Positions 1 through 6,854 of a stretch of DNA of 6,871 nucleotides are shown here, one piece after another (within the stretch, counting starts at the first letter, position 1; each line of letters begins with the position of its first letter). The stretch comes from Acidobacteriota bacterium (GTDB taxonomy: Bacteria; Acidobacteriota; Terriglobia; Terriglobales; Acidobacteriaceae), in NCBI GenBank assembly GCA_021778875.1, contig JAJYBT010000058.1, positions 1,723 through 8,593 of the forward strand. The letters run 5' to 3'. Under the pieces are notes generated by a model that was not told the DNA's origin, ran no database searches, and saw only the letters and a program-made list of their open reading frames with translations. Both the position numbers and the translations under genes were made by a program.

Positions 1-1
1 G

Positions 2-637
2 GACGCCGACACAAGCATCTGGCGCGTGGAAGACGGCATCATGGTCGGTGAAACCTTCGCGGGCAAGCCGAGAGGCAACAACTACATCGTCTATCGCGGC
101 GACAAAGCGCGCGACTTCGACCTGAAGCTGCAGATGAAAATCGAGAAAGGCGGTGGCGGCGGCATTCAGTATCGCAGCGTCACCGGAGTGCCGTGGACAC
201 GACCCCAGCCCGCAGGCCAGCCGCCCTATGACCTCAAGTTCATGATGACCGGCCCGCAGGCCGACTTCTGGTTCCCGGTCAGCGCGCAGACTGAGTCGTA
301 CACAGGCCAGTGGTACTCGGAAAACACCATGCAGGGCATCCTGGCATTTCGTGGCCAGGTCACGCAGGCGCTCCCCGGCCAGACCAATCGCCTCGTCGCC
401 AACATCGGCGACAAGCGCGCGCTGGGCGGCTATGTGAAGGTGAACGAATGGAACGACTACGAGATCATCGCCCGCGGCGGCGTCATGATGCACATCATGA
501 ACGGCCAGCTTATGGCGGTCTTCATCGATGACAACAAGGACTCCGTCAATAACCAGCCGGGACTCATCGGCTTCGAGATTGAAAGCCAGCCGTGCAAAAT
601 CTCCGTGCGCGATATCTGGCTGCGAAAGTTCAACTGA
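2..637 (+). CDS. DUF1080 domain protein (3-keto-disaccharide hydrolase-like), 5' end missing
   Basis: The reading frame is open from base 2 to the TGA at 635-637 and has no start inside the window that makes biological sense. The GTG at base 26 sits inside the conserved segment WRVEDGIMVGE, so the true start lies upstream and the gene is partial. About 211 residues are visible. The opening WxVEDGxxVGE block, the DFDLKLQMKI strand, the GGIQYRS segment, the EWNDYEIIARG block, the MNGQL strand and the final strand ending in ISVRDIWLRKF match the DUF1080 family, a concanavalin/laminin-G-like jelly-roll fold. Some members of this family hydrolyse 3-keto-glycosides; many are secreted or lipid-anchored. 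A signal peptide cannot be judged because the N-terminus is outside. The next gene converges on it, so it is the last gene of its transcript. Family assignment is firm; the substrate is unknown. Confidence 0.85.
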   Translation, partial: DADTSIWRVEDGIMVGETFAGKPRGNNYIVYRGDKARDFDLKLQMKIEKGGGGGIQYRSVTGVPWTRPQPAGQPPYDLKFMMTGPQADFWFPVSAQTESYTGQWYSENTMQGILAFRGQVTQALPGQTNRLVANIGDKRALGGYVKVNEWNDYEIIARGGVMMHIMNGQLMAVFIDDNKDSVNNQPGLIGFEIESQPCKISVRDIWLRKFN

Positions 638-753
638 GCGGCCCGGAATGCACATCGGATGAACTCAGTCTGGCCCCCGCTGCAGATCTGCTGTCACAGT
701 AGAAAATTGTATGGAGCCGTTCCGCCAGCGTCTGGCTGCGCCGGCCTTGCCCG

Positions 754-1617
754 TCAAGCTTTCGCCGGATCGCCCGGTGCGCCGCTTGCAATGCCATACA
801 CCCGCGCGCAATTGCCCCCCAGCACGCCTCCGCGCTGCTCCGCCGAAAGTTGCGTCGCGTAGTCCATCACGATGCCCATCACTTCCACGTACTCCCCCGA
901 CAGCGTACACACCGGCCAGTCCGAGCCAATCATCAGCCGCTCCGCGCCAAAGGCCTCAAACACCACGTCGAGATAGGGCCGAAAATCCTCCGCCCGCCAT
1001 TGCTTCCACTTCGCCTCCGTCACCATCCCGGAGAGCTTGCACGTCACATTGGGAAGCTTCGCCAGTTCGCGCAGTTGCGTCGCCCACGGCTCCAGCAGCC
1101 CCTCGGCAATCGCCGGCTTGGCAATGTGGTCCAGCACAAACCGCTGCTCAGGAAACTCGCGCGCCAGTTTCACCGCCGCATCCAGTTGCCGGGGATAAAC
1201 CAGCAAATCGTAAATCAGGCCGTTTTCCGCAAGCCGCGCAATACCGCGCCGGAATTCAGGCCGCAGCATGAACGCATCGTCGGGCTCGTCCTGCACCACA
1301 TGCCGCACGCCCACCAGCCGCGCGCTCCCTTCCAGCCGGTCCAACACCTTAAGCAGCTCCGGCGAACACAAGTCCACCCAGCCCACAACGCCAACGATGA
1401 AGTCGTGCTCCCCGGCAAGCGACAGCAGCCACTGCGTTTCCTCCAGGCTCTGCCGCGCCTGCACCGCAATGCAGCCCTCAAAGCCGCTCGCCGCCAGCAG
1501 CGGCTTCAGGTCCTGCGGCATAAAGTCGCGCTTCAGCGCGGCCATCGCGTCCGTCATCCACACGTGCTCGGCCGGATTGTACTGCCAGAAATGCTGGTGA
1601 GCATCGAGTCGCATCAT
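754..1617 (-). CDS. Amidohydrolase family protein, L-fuconolactonase-like (COG3618)
   Basis: This 287-residue protein is a complete single-domain TIM-barrel metal-dependent hydrolase of the amidohydrolase-2 type. The N-terminal metal-site motif DAHQHFW is at residues 5-11. Further family blocks are DHIAKP at 163-168, CKLSG at 193-197, GSDWPVC at 231-237 (Asp233 is the expected catalytic or metal-binding Asp) and GNCARVYG near 268-275. The length fits the lactonases of L-fucose and L-rhamnose catabolism, which open sugar-acid lactones, and related 2-pyrone-4,6-dicarboxylate lactonases. No signal peptide is seen, so it should be cytoplasmic. Two ATG codons are adjacent (1617-1615 and 1614-1612); the first is used here, with a weak GGTGG upstream. 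Its neighbour downstream is convergent and its neighbour upstream is divergent, so it appears to be a single-gene transcript. No sugar kinase, dehydrogenase or transporter is beside it to fix the substrate. Confidence 0.87.
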   Translation of the reverse strand: MMRLDAHQHFWQYNPAEHVWMTDAMAALKRDFMPQDLKPLLAASGFEGCIAVQARQSLEETQWLLSLAGEHDFIVGVVGWVDLCSPELLKVLDRLEGSARLVGVRHVVQDEPDDAFMLRPEFRRGIARLAENGLIYDLLVYPRQLDAAVKLAREFPEQRFVLDHIAKPAIAEGLLEPWATQLRELAKLPNVTCKLSGMVTEAKWKQWRAEDFRPYLDVVFEAFGAERLMIGSDWPVCTLSGEYVEVMGIVMDYATQLSAEQRGGVLGGNCARVYGIASGAPGDPAKA

Positions 1618-1740
1618 GTCGCCACCGATTCTCGCAGGTCAGCGCCGCACCAGTCACCGTTCGAAAACAAAATCCGCTCCTCCGAATATCCCGCTCGACT
1701 TCTCTCCTCTTCCTTATGCGCGCGCAGGTATAGTTCTGAT
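1618..1740. promoter_or_regulatory. Divergent intergenic region between amidohydrolase and S9 peptidase genes
   Basis: These 123 bases separate two divergently transcribed genes and must carry the 5' signals of both unless either is read through from elsewhere. The part near 1660-1675 is locally A-rich (around TTCGAAAACAAAATCC), and 1695-1715 is pyrimidine-rich on the + strand. I could not find a convincing -35/-10 pair for the minus-strand gene. For the + strand gene the only good hexamer is TATAGT at 1729-1734, listed separately. Confidence 0.5.
1729..1734 (+). promoter_or_regulatory. Candidate -10 element for the S9 peptidase gene, possibly leaderless
   Basis: TATAGT matches the TATAAT consensus at five of six positions. 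It ends six bases before the ATG at 1741, so transcription would start at or next to the start codon. No good -35 box lies 16-18 bases upstream. The nearest purine-rich stretch (AGG at 1726-1728) is 12 bases from the ATG, too far for an ordinary ribosome binding site. The arrangement fits a leaderless mRNA, but a single hexamer of this quality can occur by chance. Confidence 0.3.
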
Positions 1741-3855
1741 ATGCGATCGAACATTGTCTGGCCCGCGCTGGCACTTTCCCTGTGTCTTCATCCGCCGGCC
1801 TCCCCGGCCCAATCCTCCAAGCCAACCATCTCGCTCGACGAGTACATGAACGCAACGGCTATTACCGCGGCGCGCCTCTCGCCCGACGCCTCGGCAGCAG
1901 TCATCGCAACCGAAGCTCCCAATTGGAAGGCCAACATCTTCCAGCGCGATCTCTGGCTCTGGACCTCAGGCGCCGGCCTCCGCCCGCTCACCCACAGTGG
2001 CAGTGAGCAGAGCCCCCAGTGGAGCCCCGACGGCAAATGGATTGCCTTCGTTTCAAATCGCGCCCTGCCCGGCCAGCCCGCCACCGACGACGGCGCCCCG
2101 GCCAGCGATACGGACAAGGCCGACCGACTCTGGCTCATCTCCGTATCTGGCGGTGAAGCCCTTCCGCTCTACACTCAGAAGCTGAGCGTGCATGCATTCG
2201 CATGGTCCGCCGATGGCGCGGCCCTCTACTTTTCAGCCCTGCAGCCCCTCACCCAGGAGCAGCAGGAGGCTCAAAAGAATCAGTGGAAGGACGTCATCCG
2301 CTACCGCGAGCAGAACCGTGGCGATCTTCTCCTCAAGCTGCCCGTCGAGCCCGCCCTCGCCCGCGCCACCCGTGTGTCTCTGCCCCTCCATCCCGAAACC
2401 TCCAGGGCTGCCGCCACGCCAGAACTGCTGCCTCCCGGCGCGCAGACACTCGCCTCCAGTGCGCTCTCCATCACCCAGATCGCGCCCTCGCCAGACAGCC
2501 AGCAGCTCGCTTTCGTCACCGGCCCTGTCCATGAGCGCGTAGAGAATCCCTCCGACTATGAAATCTTTCTTGTCCCTGCCAGCGGAGGCAATGCCCGGCA
2601 AATCACGCACAATCAGGGCATCGAATCCCATCTCGTCTGGTCGCATGATGGTCGCTCGCTCCACTTCCAGGTAGACGCTGCCGCCGGATCCATCGAAGGG
2701 CCCTACAAGGACGTCCAGGGCCGCCTCTACCGCATGAACCCCGCCACCGGCAAAATCCAGCGCCTCGGTGCTGACTTCAAGGGCTCCTTTGACAAGTTCG
2801 CGCTCCTGCCCAACGGCCGCGAACTTGCCACCGGCCTCACCGGCATGGAGACCCAGGTCTACCTCGTCGATGGCGACAAAGCGACCAGGCTCCCGGGCCT
2901 CGCCGGCAGCTACTCTGACCTTGGTTCCGCCCGGGCCTCCAGCGCCATCATCTTCCTGCACTCCACCATCACTAGCCCCACACAGGTCTATCTCGCCTCT
3001 GATCCGCTCCACCCCGATCGCCTGACCGCGCTCACCGACTTCAATCCCATCTTTGCCCAGCGCGCCCAGCCCGAGTGGCAGCCCTACACCTGGAAGTCCG
3101 ATGACGGGCGCACCATCGAGGGCGTACTCATCTTCCCTCCCGGCAAAAAAGGCGCCCGCCATCTCCGCATGTTCACCCTCATCCACGGTGGACCAGCCGA
3201 CGCAGATGGAAACCGCTTCGGAGCAGACTGGTACGACTGGGCCACCTTCGCCGCCGACAACGGCTGGCTCGTCTTCCGGCCGAACTATCGCGGCTCCTCC
3301 GGATACGGCGACGACTTCATGCTTGAAATCGCTCCGCACCTGGTCTCCAGGCCTGGCCGCGACATCCTCGCCGGCGTCGATGCGCTCGTAAAGGACGGCT
3401 ACGCCGACCCCGATCACCTCGCCATTGGCGGCTACAGCTACGGCGGCTACATGACCAACTGGCTCATCACCCAGACCACTCGCTTCAAGTCCGCCGTAAC
3501 CGGCGCGGGAGCCGTTGAGCATGCCGCCAATTGGGGCAACGACGACGAAACATGGGACGATGCCTGGTACCTGGGCGGCCGCCCATGGGAGAACCCAGGC
3601 ATCTACCAGAGCGAAGCCGCCCTCTTCCAGTTCAACAAGGTCAAGACGCCCACCCATCTCGTCCAAGGCGGCGCCGACATCCGCGTAAGCTATCTCGAGG
3701 GAGTCACCATGGAACGCGCACTCCAGTCCCTCGGCATCCCCCACACTTTCCTCGTCTTCCCCGGAGAGGGTCACGGACTCCCCGTGTATCCCTGGCATGG
3801 ATATATCAAGGTGCGCGAGGAACTCAAGTGGCTGGACAAATATGATGGGAAGTAG
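1741..3855 (+). CDS. Secreted S9 family (prolyl oligopeptidase) serine peptidase
   Basis: The protein has 704 residues and cleaves peptides or acylated amino acids outside the cytoplasm; the exact specificity (dipeptidyl-, acylaminoacyl- or oligopeptidase) cannot be read from sequence. Residues 1-23 look like a signal peptide with a hydrophobic core and a probable cleavage after ASPA (residue 23). Residues about 30-440 carry TolB/WD-like propeller strands, for example SPQWSPDGKWIAF and LVWSHDGRSLHF. The C-terminal alpha/beta-hydrolase domain spans about 450-704. It has the oxyanion segment HGGP at 482-485, nucleophile Ser566 in GGYSYGGYM, Asp646 in GGADIRVS and His678 in GEGHG, so the triad is complete. 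The frame stays open upstream to base 850, antisense to the amidohydrolase, but that stretch is Arg/His/Gln-rich and unlike any domain. The ATG at 1741 is the only start that places the signal peptide at the N-terminus. The family is common in multiple copies in Acidobacteriota. Confidence 0.93.
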   Translation: MRSNIVWPALALSLCLHPPASPAQSSKPTISLDEYMNATAITAARLSPDASAAVIATEAPNWKANIFQRDLWLWTSGAGLRPLTHSGSEQSPQWSPDGKWIAFVSNRALPGQPATDDGAPASDTDKADRLWLISVSGGEALPLYTQKLSVHAFAWSADGAALYFSALQPLTQEQQEAQKNQWKDVIRYREQNRGDLLLKLPVEPALARATRVSLPLHPETSRAAATPELLPPGAQTLASSALSITQIAPSPDSQQLAFVTGPVHERVENPSDYEIFLVPASGGNARQITHNQGIESHLVWSHDGRSLHFQVDAAAGSIEGPYKDVQGRLYRMNPATGKIQRLGADFKGSFDKFALLPNGRELATGLTGMETQVYLVDGDKATRLPGLAGSYSDLGSARASSAIIFLHSTITSPTQVYLASDPLHPDRLTALTDFNPIFAQRAQPEWQPYTWKSDDGRTIEGVLIFPPGKKGARHLRMFTLIHGGPADADGNRFGADWYDWATFAADNGWLVFRPNYRGSSGYGDDFMLEIAPHLVSRPGRDILAGVDALVKDGYADPDHLAIGGYSYGGYMTNWLITQTTRFKSAVTGAGAVEHAANWGNDDETWDDAWYLGGRPWENPGIYQSEAALFQFNKVKTPTHLVQGGADIRVSYLEGVTMERALQSLGIPHTFLVFPGEGHGLPVYPWHGYIKVREELKWLDKYDGK

Positions 3856-3864
3856 CCGATAGCA

Positions 3865-3899
3865 GTTCGCAGCCGGTTGCGAACCAGCAGCCGGCTGCG
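3865..3899 (+). repeat. Two overlapping inverted repeats able to form alternative hairpins
   Basis: A 7-bp stem GTTCGCA / TGCGAAC (3865-3871 with 3878-3884) has a 6-base loop. A competing 9-bp stem CGCAGCCGG / CCGGCTGCG pairs 3868-3876 with 3891-3899. The core GCAGCCGGCTGC at 3887-3898 is also a perfect 12-base palindrome. The two stems share bases 3868-3871 and cannot form together. The element starts ten bases after the peptidase stop codon. No T-run follows, so it is not a standard intrinsic terminator; it could protect the mRNA 3' end, attenuate transcription, or be a dispersed palindromic repeat. Confidence 0.5.
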
Positions 3900-3949
3900 T
3901 CTCATCATTCTGGAAGCCGCAGCTCGCTCTGGCGCATCTTGTTCTGTGT

Positions 3950-3953
3950 AGGA
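3950..3953 (+). promoter_or_regulatory. Ribosome binding site of the permease gene
   Basis: AGGA lies four bases before the ATG at 3958. The spacing is slightly short but usable. The alternative in-frame ATG at 4024 has no purine-rich sequence in front of it, so this site favours the longer form. Confidence 0.5.
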
Positions 3954-3957
3954 CCGA

Positions 3958-5232
3958 ATGATTCAGACCGAAGAAGCCCGCAGACACGCATTCGAGCAGA
4001 CGCTGCTCAGTGCCCGTCGCACCATGCTCCTGAGCGAGACGCTCAAGCTCGCCATAGACAGCTTTCGTTCCAGCAAGCTCCGCTTCGCGCTCACCGCGCT
4101 CGGCATGGTCATCGGCACCGCCTCGGTTATCCTCGTCGTCACCATCGGGCTCACAGGCAAGCGCTTCATCCTCGAGGAAATCCAGAAGATCGGCACCAAC
4201 TCGGTCGAGCTCGAATACTCAGGTGGCGGCGCCACCGGCACTGAAAATGTCCTCTACAACGACTACCTCACCCGCGAAGACGAAAAGGCCGTCGTAGCCC
4301 AGGTCCCCGGTGTCCTCTATTCCTCGCCCGTGCTCGAAATGCACGACCGCATCAGCTTCGGTGGCGGCGTCGTCAAAGACACCCTGGTCCTCGGCGTCAG
4401 CCCGCAATATCGCTACATCCGCAACCTGCTCATTCCCGTCGGCCGCTTCCTCGACGAAACCGATGACTCGGCACACATCAAGTGCGCCGTCGTCACGGAG
4501 GCGTTCGCCCGCGAGCGCTACGGCAGCTCAGACGCCGCCCTCGGTAAGGAATTTGAAATCAGCGGCATACCCTTCACCATCATCGGCGTCTTCAGGCTCA
4601 GCACAGACGATATGGGACAGTCGGAAATCGCCGACCAGACCATCCTCATCCCCTATTCCGTCGCCCGCTACTTCACCGGAACCGAGAACGTAAAGCAAAT
4701 TTACTTCTCCATGCGCACCATGGAGGAAGTGCCTGATGCCAGCCGCGAAATCGTCCGCATCGTCAGCGCACGCCACAGAACGAACTCCGTCTACAAAGCA
4801 CAGAACTTGAAGGAGTTGCTTAACACGGCTGCCACCATCTCCGATGCCCTCACCGCCATCCTCGTCTTGGTCGCCGCCGTTACCCTCGCCGTCGGGGGCG
4901 TGGGCATCATGAACATCATGCTCGCCACCGTCCGCTCCCGCATCCGCGAAATCGGAATCCGCAAGGCCATGGGCGCCACCTACCGCGAAATCAAGTTGCA
5001 ATTCCTCGCCGAAGCGGTGATCATCTCGCTCGCCGGCGGGGTCGCCGGCACGCTGGTCGGAATGGCCGTGCCGCTGTCCATACGGATCTTCACCAACTAC
5101 CCTCTGCCCATTTCGGGCCTCTCGGTCCTGGTCGCTCTGGCCGCCGCCACCATCGTGGGCGTCATCTTCGGAACCGTCCCCGCCACGCGCGCCGCGCAGT
5201 TGGACCCCGTCGAGTCTCTCAAGTATGAGTAA
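3958..5232 (+). CDS. MacB/FtsX-type ABC transporter permease
   Basis: The 424-residue protein has the four-helix layout of the MacB superfamily. The first helix is at about 43-66, followed by a large periplasmic MacB_PCD-like domain at about 67-290. Three FtsX-domain helices follow at about 295-322, 353-376 and 388-408. The signature NIMLATVRSRIREIGIRKAMGA begins at residue 319. The protein ends with the typical PATRAAQLDPVESLKYE-type tail that contacts the ATPase. Proteins of this class act as mechanotransmitters moving lipoproteins, peptides or antibiotics with a LolD/MacB-type ATPase. No ATPase domain is present and no ATPase gene adjoins it here. It starts at the ATG at 3958 (AGGA upstream); starting at Met23 (base 4024) would also give a family-like N-terminus and cannot be excluded. 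It follows the peptidase by 102 bases, and its last eight bases overlap the next gene, suggesting translational coupling. Confidence 0.92.
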   Translation: MIQTEEARRHAFEQTLLSARRTMLLSETLKLAIDSFRSSKLRFALTALGMVIGTASVILVVTIGLTGKRFILEEIQKIGTNSVELEYSGGGATGTENVLYNDYLTREDEKAVVAQVPGVLYSSPVLEMHDRISFGGGVVKDTLVLGVSPQYRYIRNLLIPVGRFLDETDDSAHIKCAVVTEAFARERYGSSDAALGKEFEISGIPFTIIGVFRLSTDDMGQSEIADQTILIPYSVARYFTGTENVKQIYFSMRTMEEVPDASREIVRIVSARHRTNSVYKAQNLKELLNTAATISDALTAILVLVAAVTLAVGGVGIMNIMLATVRSRIREIGIRKAMGATYREIKLQFLAEAVIISLAGGVAGTLVGMAVPLSIRIFTNYPLPISGLSVLVALAAATIVGVIFGTVPATRAAQLDPVESLKYE

Positions 5233-5389
5233 TCCACAGCAGCCCGCAGACAAGCCCGAAGCTGGGCAGAATGACGAGCCCGCCCAGGGCCCGAATCTCG
5301 TCCTGCTCTACAGCATCATCGTCATCGCCATGGCCGCGGCCATCGGCTTGGCTCTGTTAATCGTGCTGCCCTTCTATCACCGGCGCTGA
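5225..5389 (+). CDS. Small single-helix membrane protein (54 residues), translationally coupled to the permease
   Basis: The ATG at 5225 lies inside the last codons of the permease gene (ATGAGTAA, an 8-base overlap in another frame), and the frame runs to TGA at 5387-5389. The product has two parts. Residues 1-24 are polar and rich in Pro, Gln, Asp and Glu. Residues 25-50 form one continuous hydrophobic helix rich in Ile, Leu, Ala and Val. The protein ends with YHRR. By the positive-inside rule the C-terminus would face the cytoplasm. There is no strong ribosome binding site, which fits re-initiation after the permease stop. I do not recognise a family. The polar-head plus perfect-length helix design and the overlap argue for a real gene rather than a chance frame. 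By position it could be an accessory or stabilising subunit of the transporter, but that is inference only. Its 3' end overlaps the converging minus-strand gene by 13 bases. Confidence 0.7.
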   Translation: MSNPQQPADKPEAGQNDEPAQGPNLVLLYSIIVIAMAAAIGLALLIVLPFYHRR

Positions 5390-5580
5390 AATCCCTCAGG
5401 CTGGCCCTCTGCCCGCTCCACAATCAGCACAGGAATCCCATCCACCACCGGATATGCGCGACCGCAGCCCGCGCAGACCATCTTGTCCGCAGCCGGTTGT
5501 AGCACGCCCAGGCAGGCCGGGCACGCCAGTTCGCTGGTCCACTCTTCAAAGGCGGAAAATTTAGCTTGTTCGGCAGGCAT
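5377..5580 (-). CDS. Trm112-like zinc-ribbon protein (UPF0434 / YcaR type)
   Basis: This is a 67-residue protein with the conserved family layout. LACPACLGVL is at residues 18-27, CAGCGRAYPV at 36-45 and DGIPVLI at 47-53. Cys20, Cys23, Cys36 and Cys39 form two CxxC knuckles expected to bind one zinc. The length matches the family (about 60-70). In eukaryotes and archaea Trm112 activates methyltransferases that act on tRNA, rRNA and release factors; the role of the bacterial stand-alone proteins is not settled. The frame is open upstream to 5856 but overlaps plsX, and the ATG at 5580 gives the family-length product. It starts 10 bases after the plsX stop, has no clear ribosome binding site of its own, and is probably translated by coupling in the rpmF-plsX operon. 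Confidence 0.9.
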   Translation of the reverse strand: MPAEQAKFSAFEEWTSELACPACLGVLQPAADKMVCAGCGRAYPVVDGIPVLIVERAEGQPEGFQRR

Positions 5581-5590
5581 CGGTCTGGCG

Positions 5591-6640
5591 CTACTGCACC
5601 GCGCTGCCCGGCTTGGCCGGTTGAGCGGCAGCACGCTGCGGACGGCTGGCAAACTCCGCCTCAATGCGCTCATTCGTGCCCGCCTTGGCAAACTCGTGCG
5701 CCACGCGAATGCCATTGTAGATGGCGTTGTCGTTGGACGACCCGTGCCCAATGATGCACACCCCGCGCACGCCCAGCAGCGGCGCGCCGCCGTACTCGGT
5801 GTAGTCCAGCCGCCGCCGGAAGTCGTTGAAGGCCCGCCGCGAAAGCAGCGCGCCAACCTGGGCCGTCACCGTCCGTGTCAGAGACTCGCGCAGCACGTCG
5901 CGCACAAAGCGCCCGATGCCCTCGCTCGTCTTCAGCGCCACATTGCCCACAAAGCCGTCGCACACAATCACGTCCGCATGGCCGTTGAAAATGTCTCGCC
6001 CCTCCACGTTGCCGATAAAGTGAATCGGCAGCGCCTTCAGCAGCGGAAACGCCTCGCGCGTCAGCTCATTGCCCTTGGTCTCTTCCTCGCCAATGGAGAG
6101 CAGGCCCACCCGCGGCTCGCGAATCTTCAGCACGCTCCGGGCATACATCTCGCCCATCACCGCAAACTGCTCCAGGTTGTGCGCCTTGCAGTCCACGTTC
6201 GCGCCCACATCAAGCAGCACGCACGGGTTCCCTTTGGACGTAGGCATCGGCGTCGCCAGCGCCGGCCGGTCCACGCCCGGCATCACACCCAGCACCATCT
6301 TGGCCGTGACCATGGCCGCGCCCGTGTTGCCCGCGGTCACAAACCCCGCGCACTTGCGCTCGCGCACCAGCTTCAGCCCCACGCGCATTGAGCTGTCGCG
6401 CTTGGTCCGTACCGCGTGCGCCGCCTTCTCATCCATCCCAATGCGCTCAGACGCATGGTGGATGACGATCGGCAGATCCTCGTTTTCCAGGTGCTCGTCC
6501 AGCAGGTCGCGCAGCTCCGGCTCAGGCCCGATAAGATGCACCCGCACAGGCAAGGTCCGGCAGGCAAGAATCGCCCCCCGGATCTCCGGCTCGGGCGCCT
6601 TGTCGGATCCAACCGCGTCCAGCGCAATATCGATGAGCAT
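5591..6640 (-). CDS. plsX: Phosphate acyltransferase PlsX
   Basis: PlsX converts acyl-ACP and phosphate to acyl-phosphate, the acyl donor for PlsY in the first step of bacterial phospholipid synthesis; it is a peripheral membrane enzyme. The 349-residue length fits. Recognisable blocks are DAVGSDKAP at 8-16, AGNTGAAM at 103-110, LLDVGAN at 142-148, [10 protein letters not shown] at 182-191, [15 protein letters not shown] at 227-241, EYGGAPLLG at 282-290 and GHGSSN at 298-303. The first block reads DAVGSD where many PlsX have DAMGGD, and the last 18 or so residues form an Ala/Pro/Gln-rich tail outside the catalytic core. The start is the ATG at 6640, 11 bases after the rpmF stop. It is co-oriented and closely spaced with rpmF and the Trm112-like gene, so it is likely the middle gene of one operon. 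Confidence 0.97.
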   Translation of the reverse strand: MLIDIALDAVGSDKAPEPEIRGAILACRTLPVRVHLIGPEPELRDLLDEHLENEDLPIVIHHASERIGMDEKAAHAVRTKRDSSMRVGLKLVRERKCAGFVTAGNTGAAMVTAKMVLGVMPGVDRPALATPMPTSKGNPCVLLDVGANVDCKAHNLEQFAVMGEMYARSVLKIREPRVGLLSIGEEETKGNELTREAFPLLKALPIHFIGNVEGRDIFNGHADVIVCDGFVGNVALKTSEGIGRFVRDVLRESLTRTVTAQVGALLSRRAFNDFRRRLDYTEYGGAPLLGVRGVCIIGHGSSNDNAIYNGIRVAHEFAKAGTNERIEAEFASRPQRAAAQPAKPGSAVQ

Positions 6641-6651
6641 GGGCGCCCGAT

Positions 6652-6840
6652 CTACTTCGTGGCTTCCTTCGTTTCAACAACCGCGCGGCCCTTGTACTCG
6701 CCGCACTTGGCGCAGGCGCGATGGGGCAGCTTCTTCTCGTGACAGTTGGGGCACTCTGACAGGCCCACAGCCGTCAGAAAATCGTGAGAGCGGCGCAGTG
6801 CAGTCCGGCGCGTCGAGTGGCGCCTTTTCGGATTAGGCAT
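6652..6840 (-). CDS. rpmF: 50S ribosomal protein L32 (bL32)
   Basis: This 62-residue basic protein of the large ribosomal subunit begins [20 protein letters not shown], followed by the [16 protein letters not shown] block and CGEYKGR, all typical of bL32. Cys30, Cys33, Cys43 and Cys46 make it the zinc-binding (C+) form, so no zinc-free switch is apparent in this copy. The frame is open upstream to 6867, but the ATG at 6840 gives the canonical N-terminus and has a good ribosome binding site (AAAGGA) eight bases upstream. It precedes plsX by 11 bases, the usual rpmF-plsX order. The operon promoter, and commonly a yceD/DUF177 gene, would lie beyond the right edge. Confidence 0.97.
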   Translation of the reverse strand: MPNPKRRHSTRRTALRRSHDFLTAVGLSECPNCHEKKLPHRACAKCGEYKGRAVVETKEATK

Positions 6841-6848
6841 GATGCAAT

Positions 6849-6854
6849 TCCTTT
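6849..6854 (-). promoter_or_regulatory. Ribosome binding site of rpmF
   Basis: Read on the minus strand the bases are AAAGGA, eight bases before the ATG at 6840-6838. It is the best Shine-Dalgarno sequence in the window and fixes the short, canonical start of L32. Confidence 0.75.

Noticed and set aside
682..691. Ten-base palindrome GCAGATCTGC in the same gap
   Set aside because: It has no loop or T-run and is a single copy; a palindrome this short can occur by chance.
724..736. Hairpin GCCAG-CGT-CTGGC between the convergent DUF1080 and amidohydrolase genes, a possible terminator
   Set aside because: The stem has only 5 bp, and on the minus strand the nearest T-run lies roughly 18 bases beyond it. 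It is too weak to call.
711..1271. A 186-codon + strand frame at the amidohydrolase 3' end
   Set aside because: It is Pro/Ala/Ser/Arg-rich with no domain and is covered by the well-supported minus-strand amidohydrolase.
2233..3987. A 584-codon open frame on the minus strand opposite the S9 peptidase
   Set aside because: It is Gly/Ala/Val/Glu-rich with no recognisable domain and lies opposite a gene with a full catalytic triad. Long antisense frames are expected from the strong GC bias at third codon positions.
4528..5253. A 241-codon minus-strand frame opposite the permease
   Set aside because: Its Gly/Asp/Glu-rich composition is typical of the complement of a GC-rich membrane-protein gene; no motif is seen.
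5483..6391. A 302-codon + strand open frame opposite plsX
   Set aside because: It is Arg/His/Gln/Ala-rich and domain-free, the mirror of the plsX codon bias; plsX itself is unambiguous.
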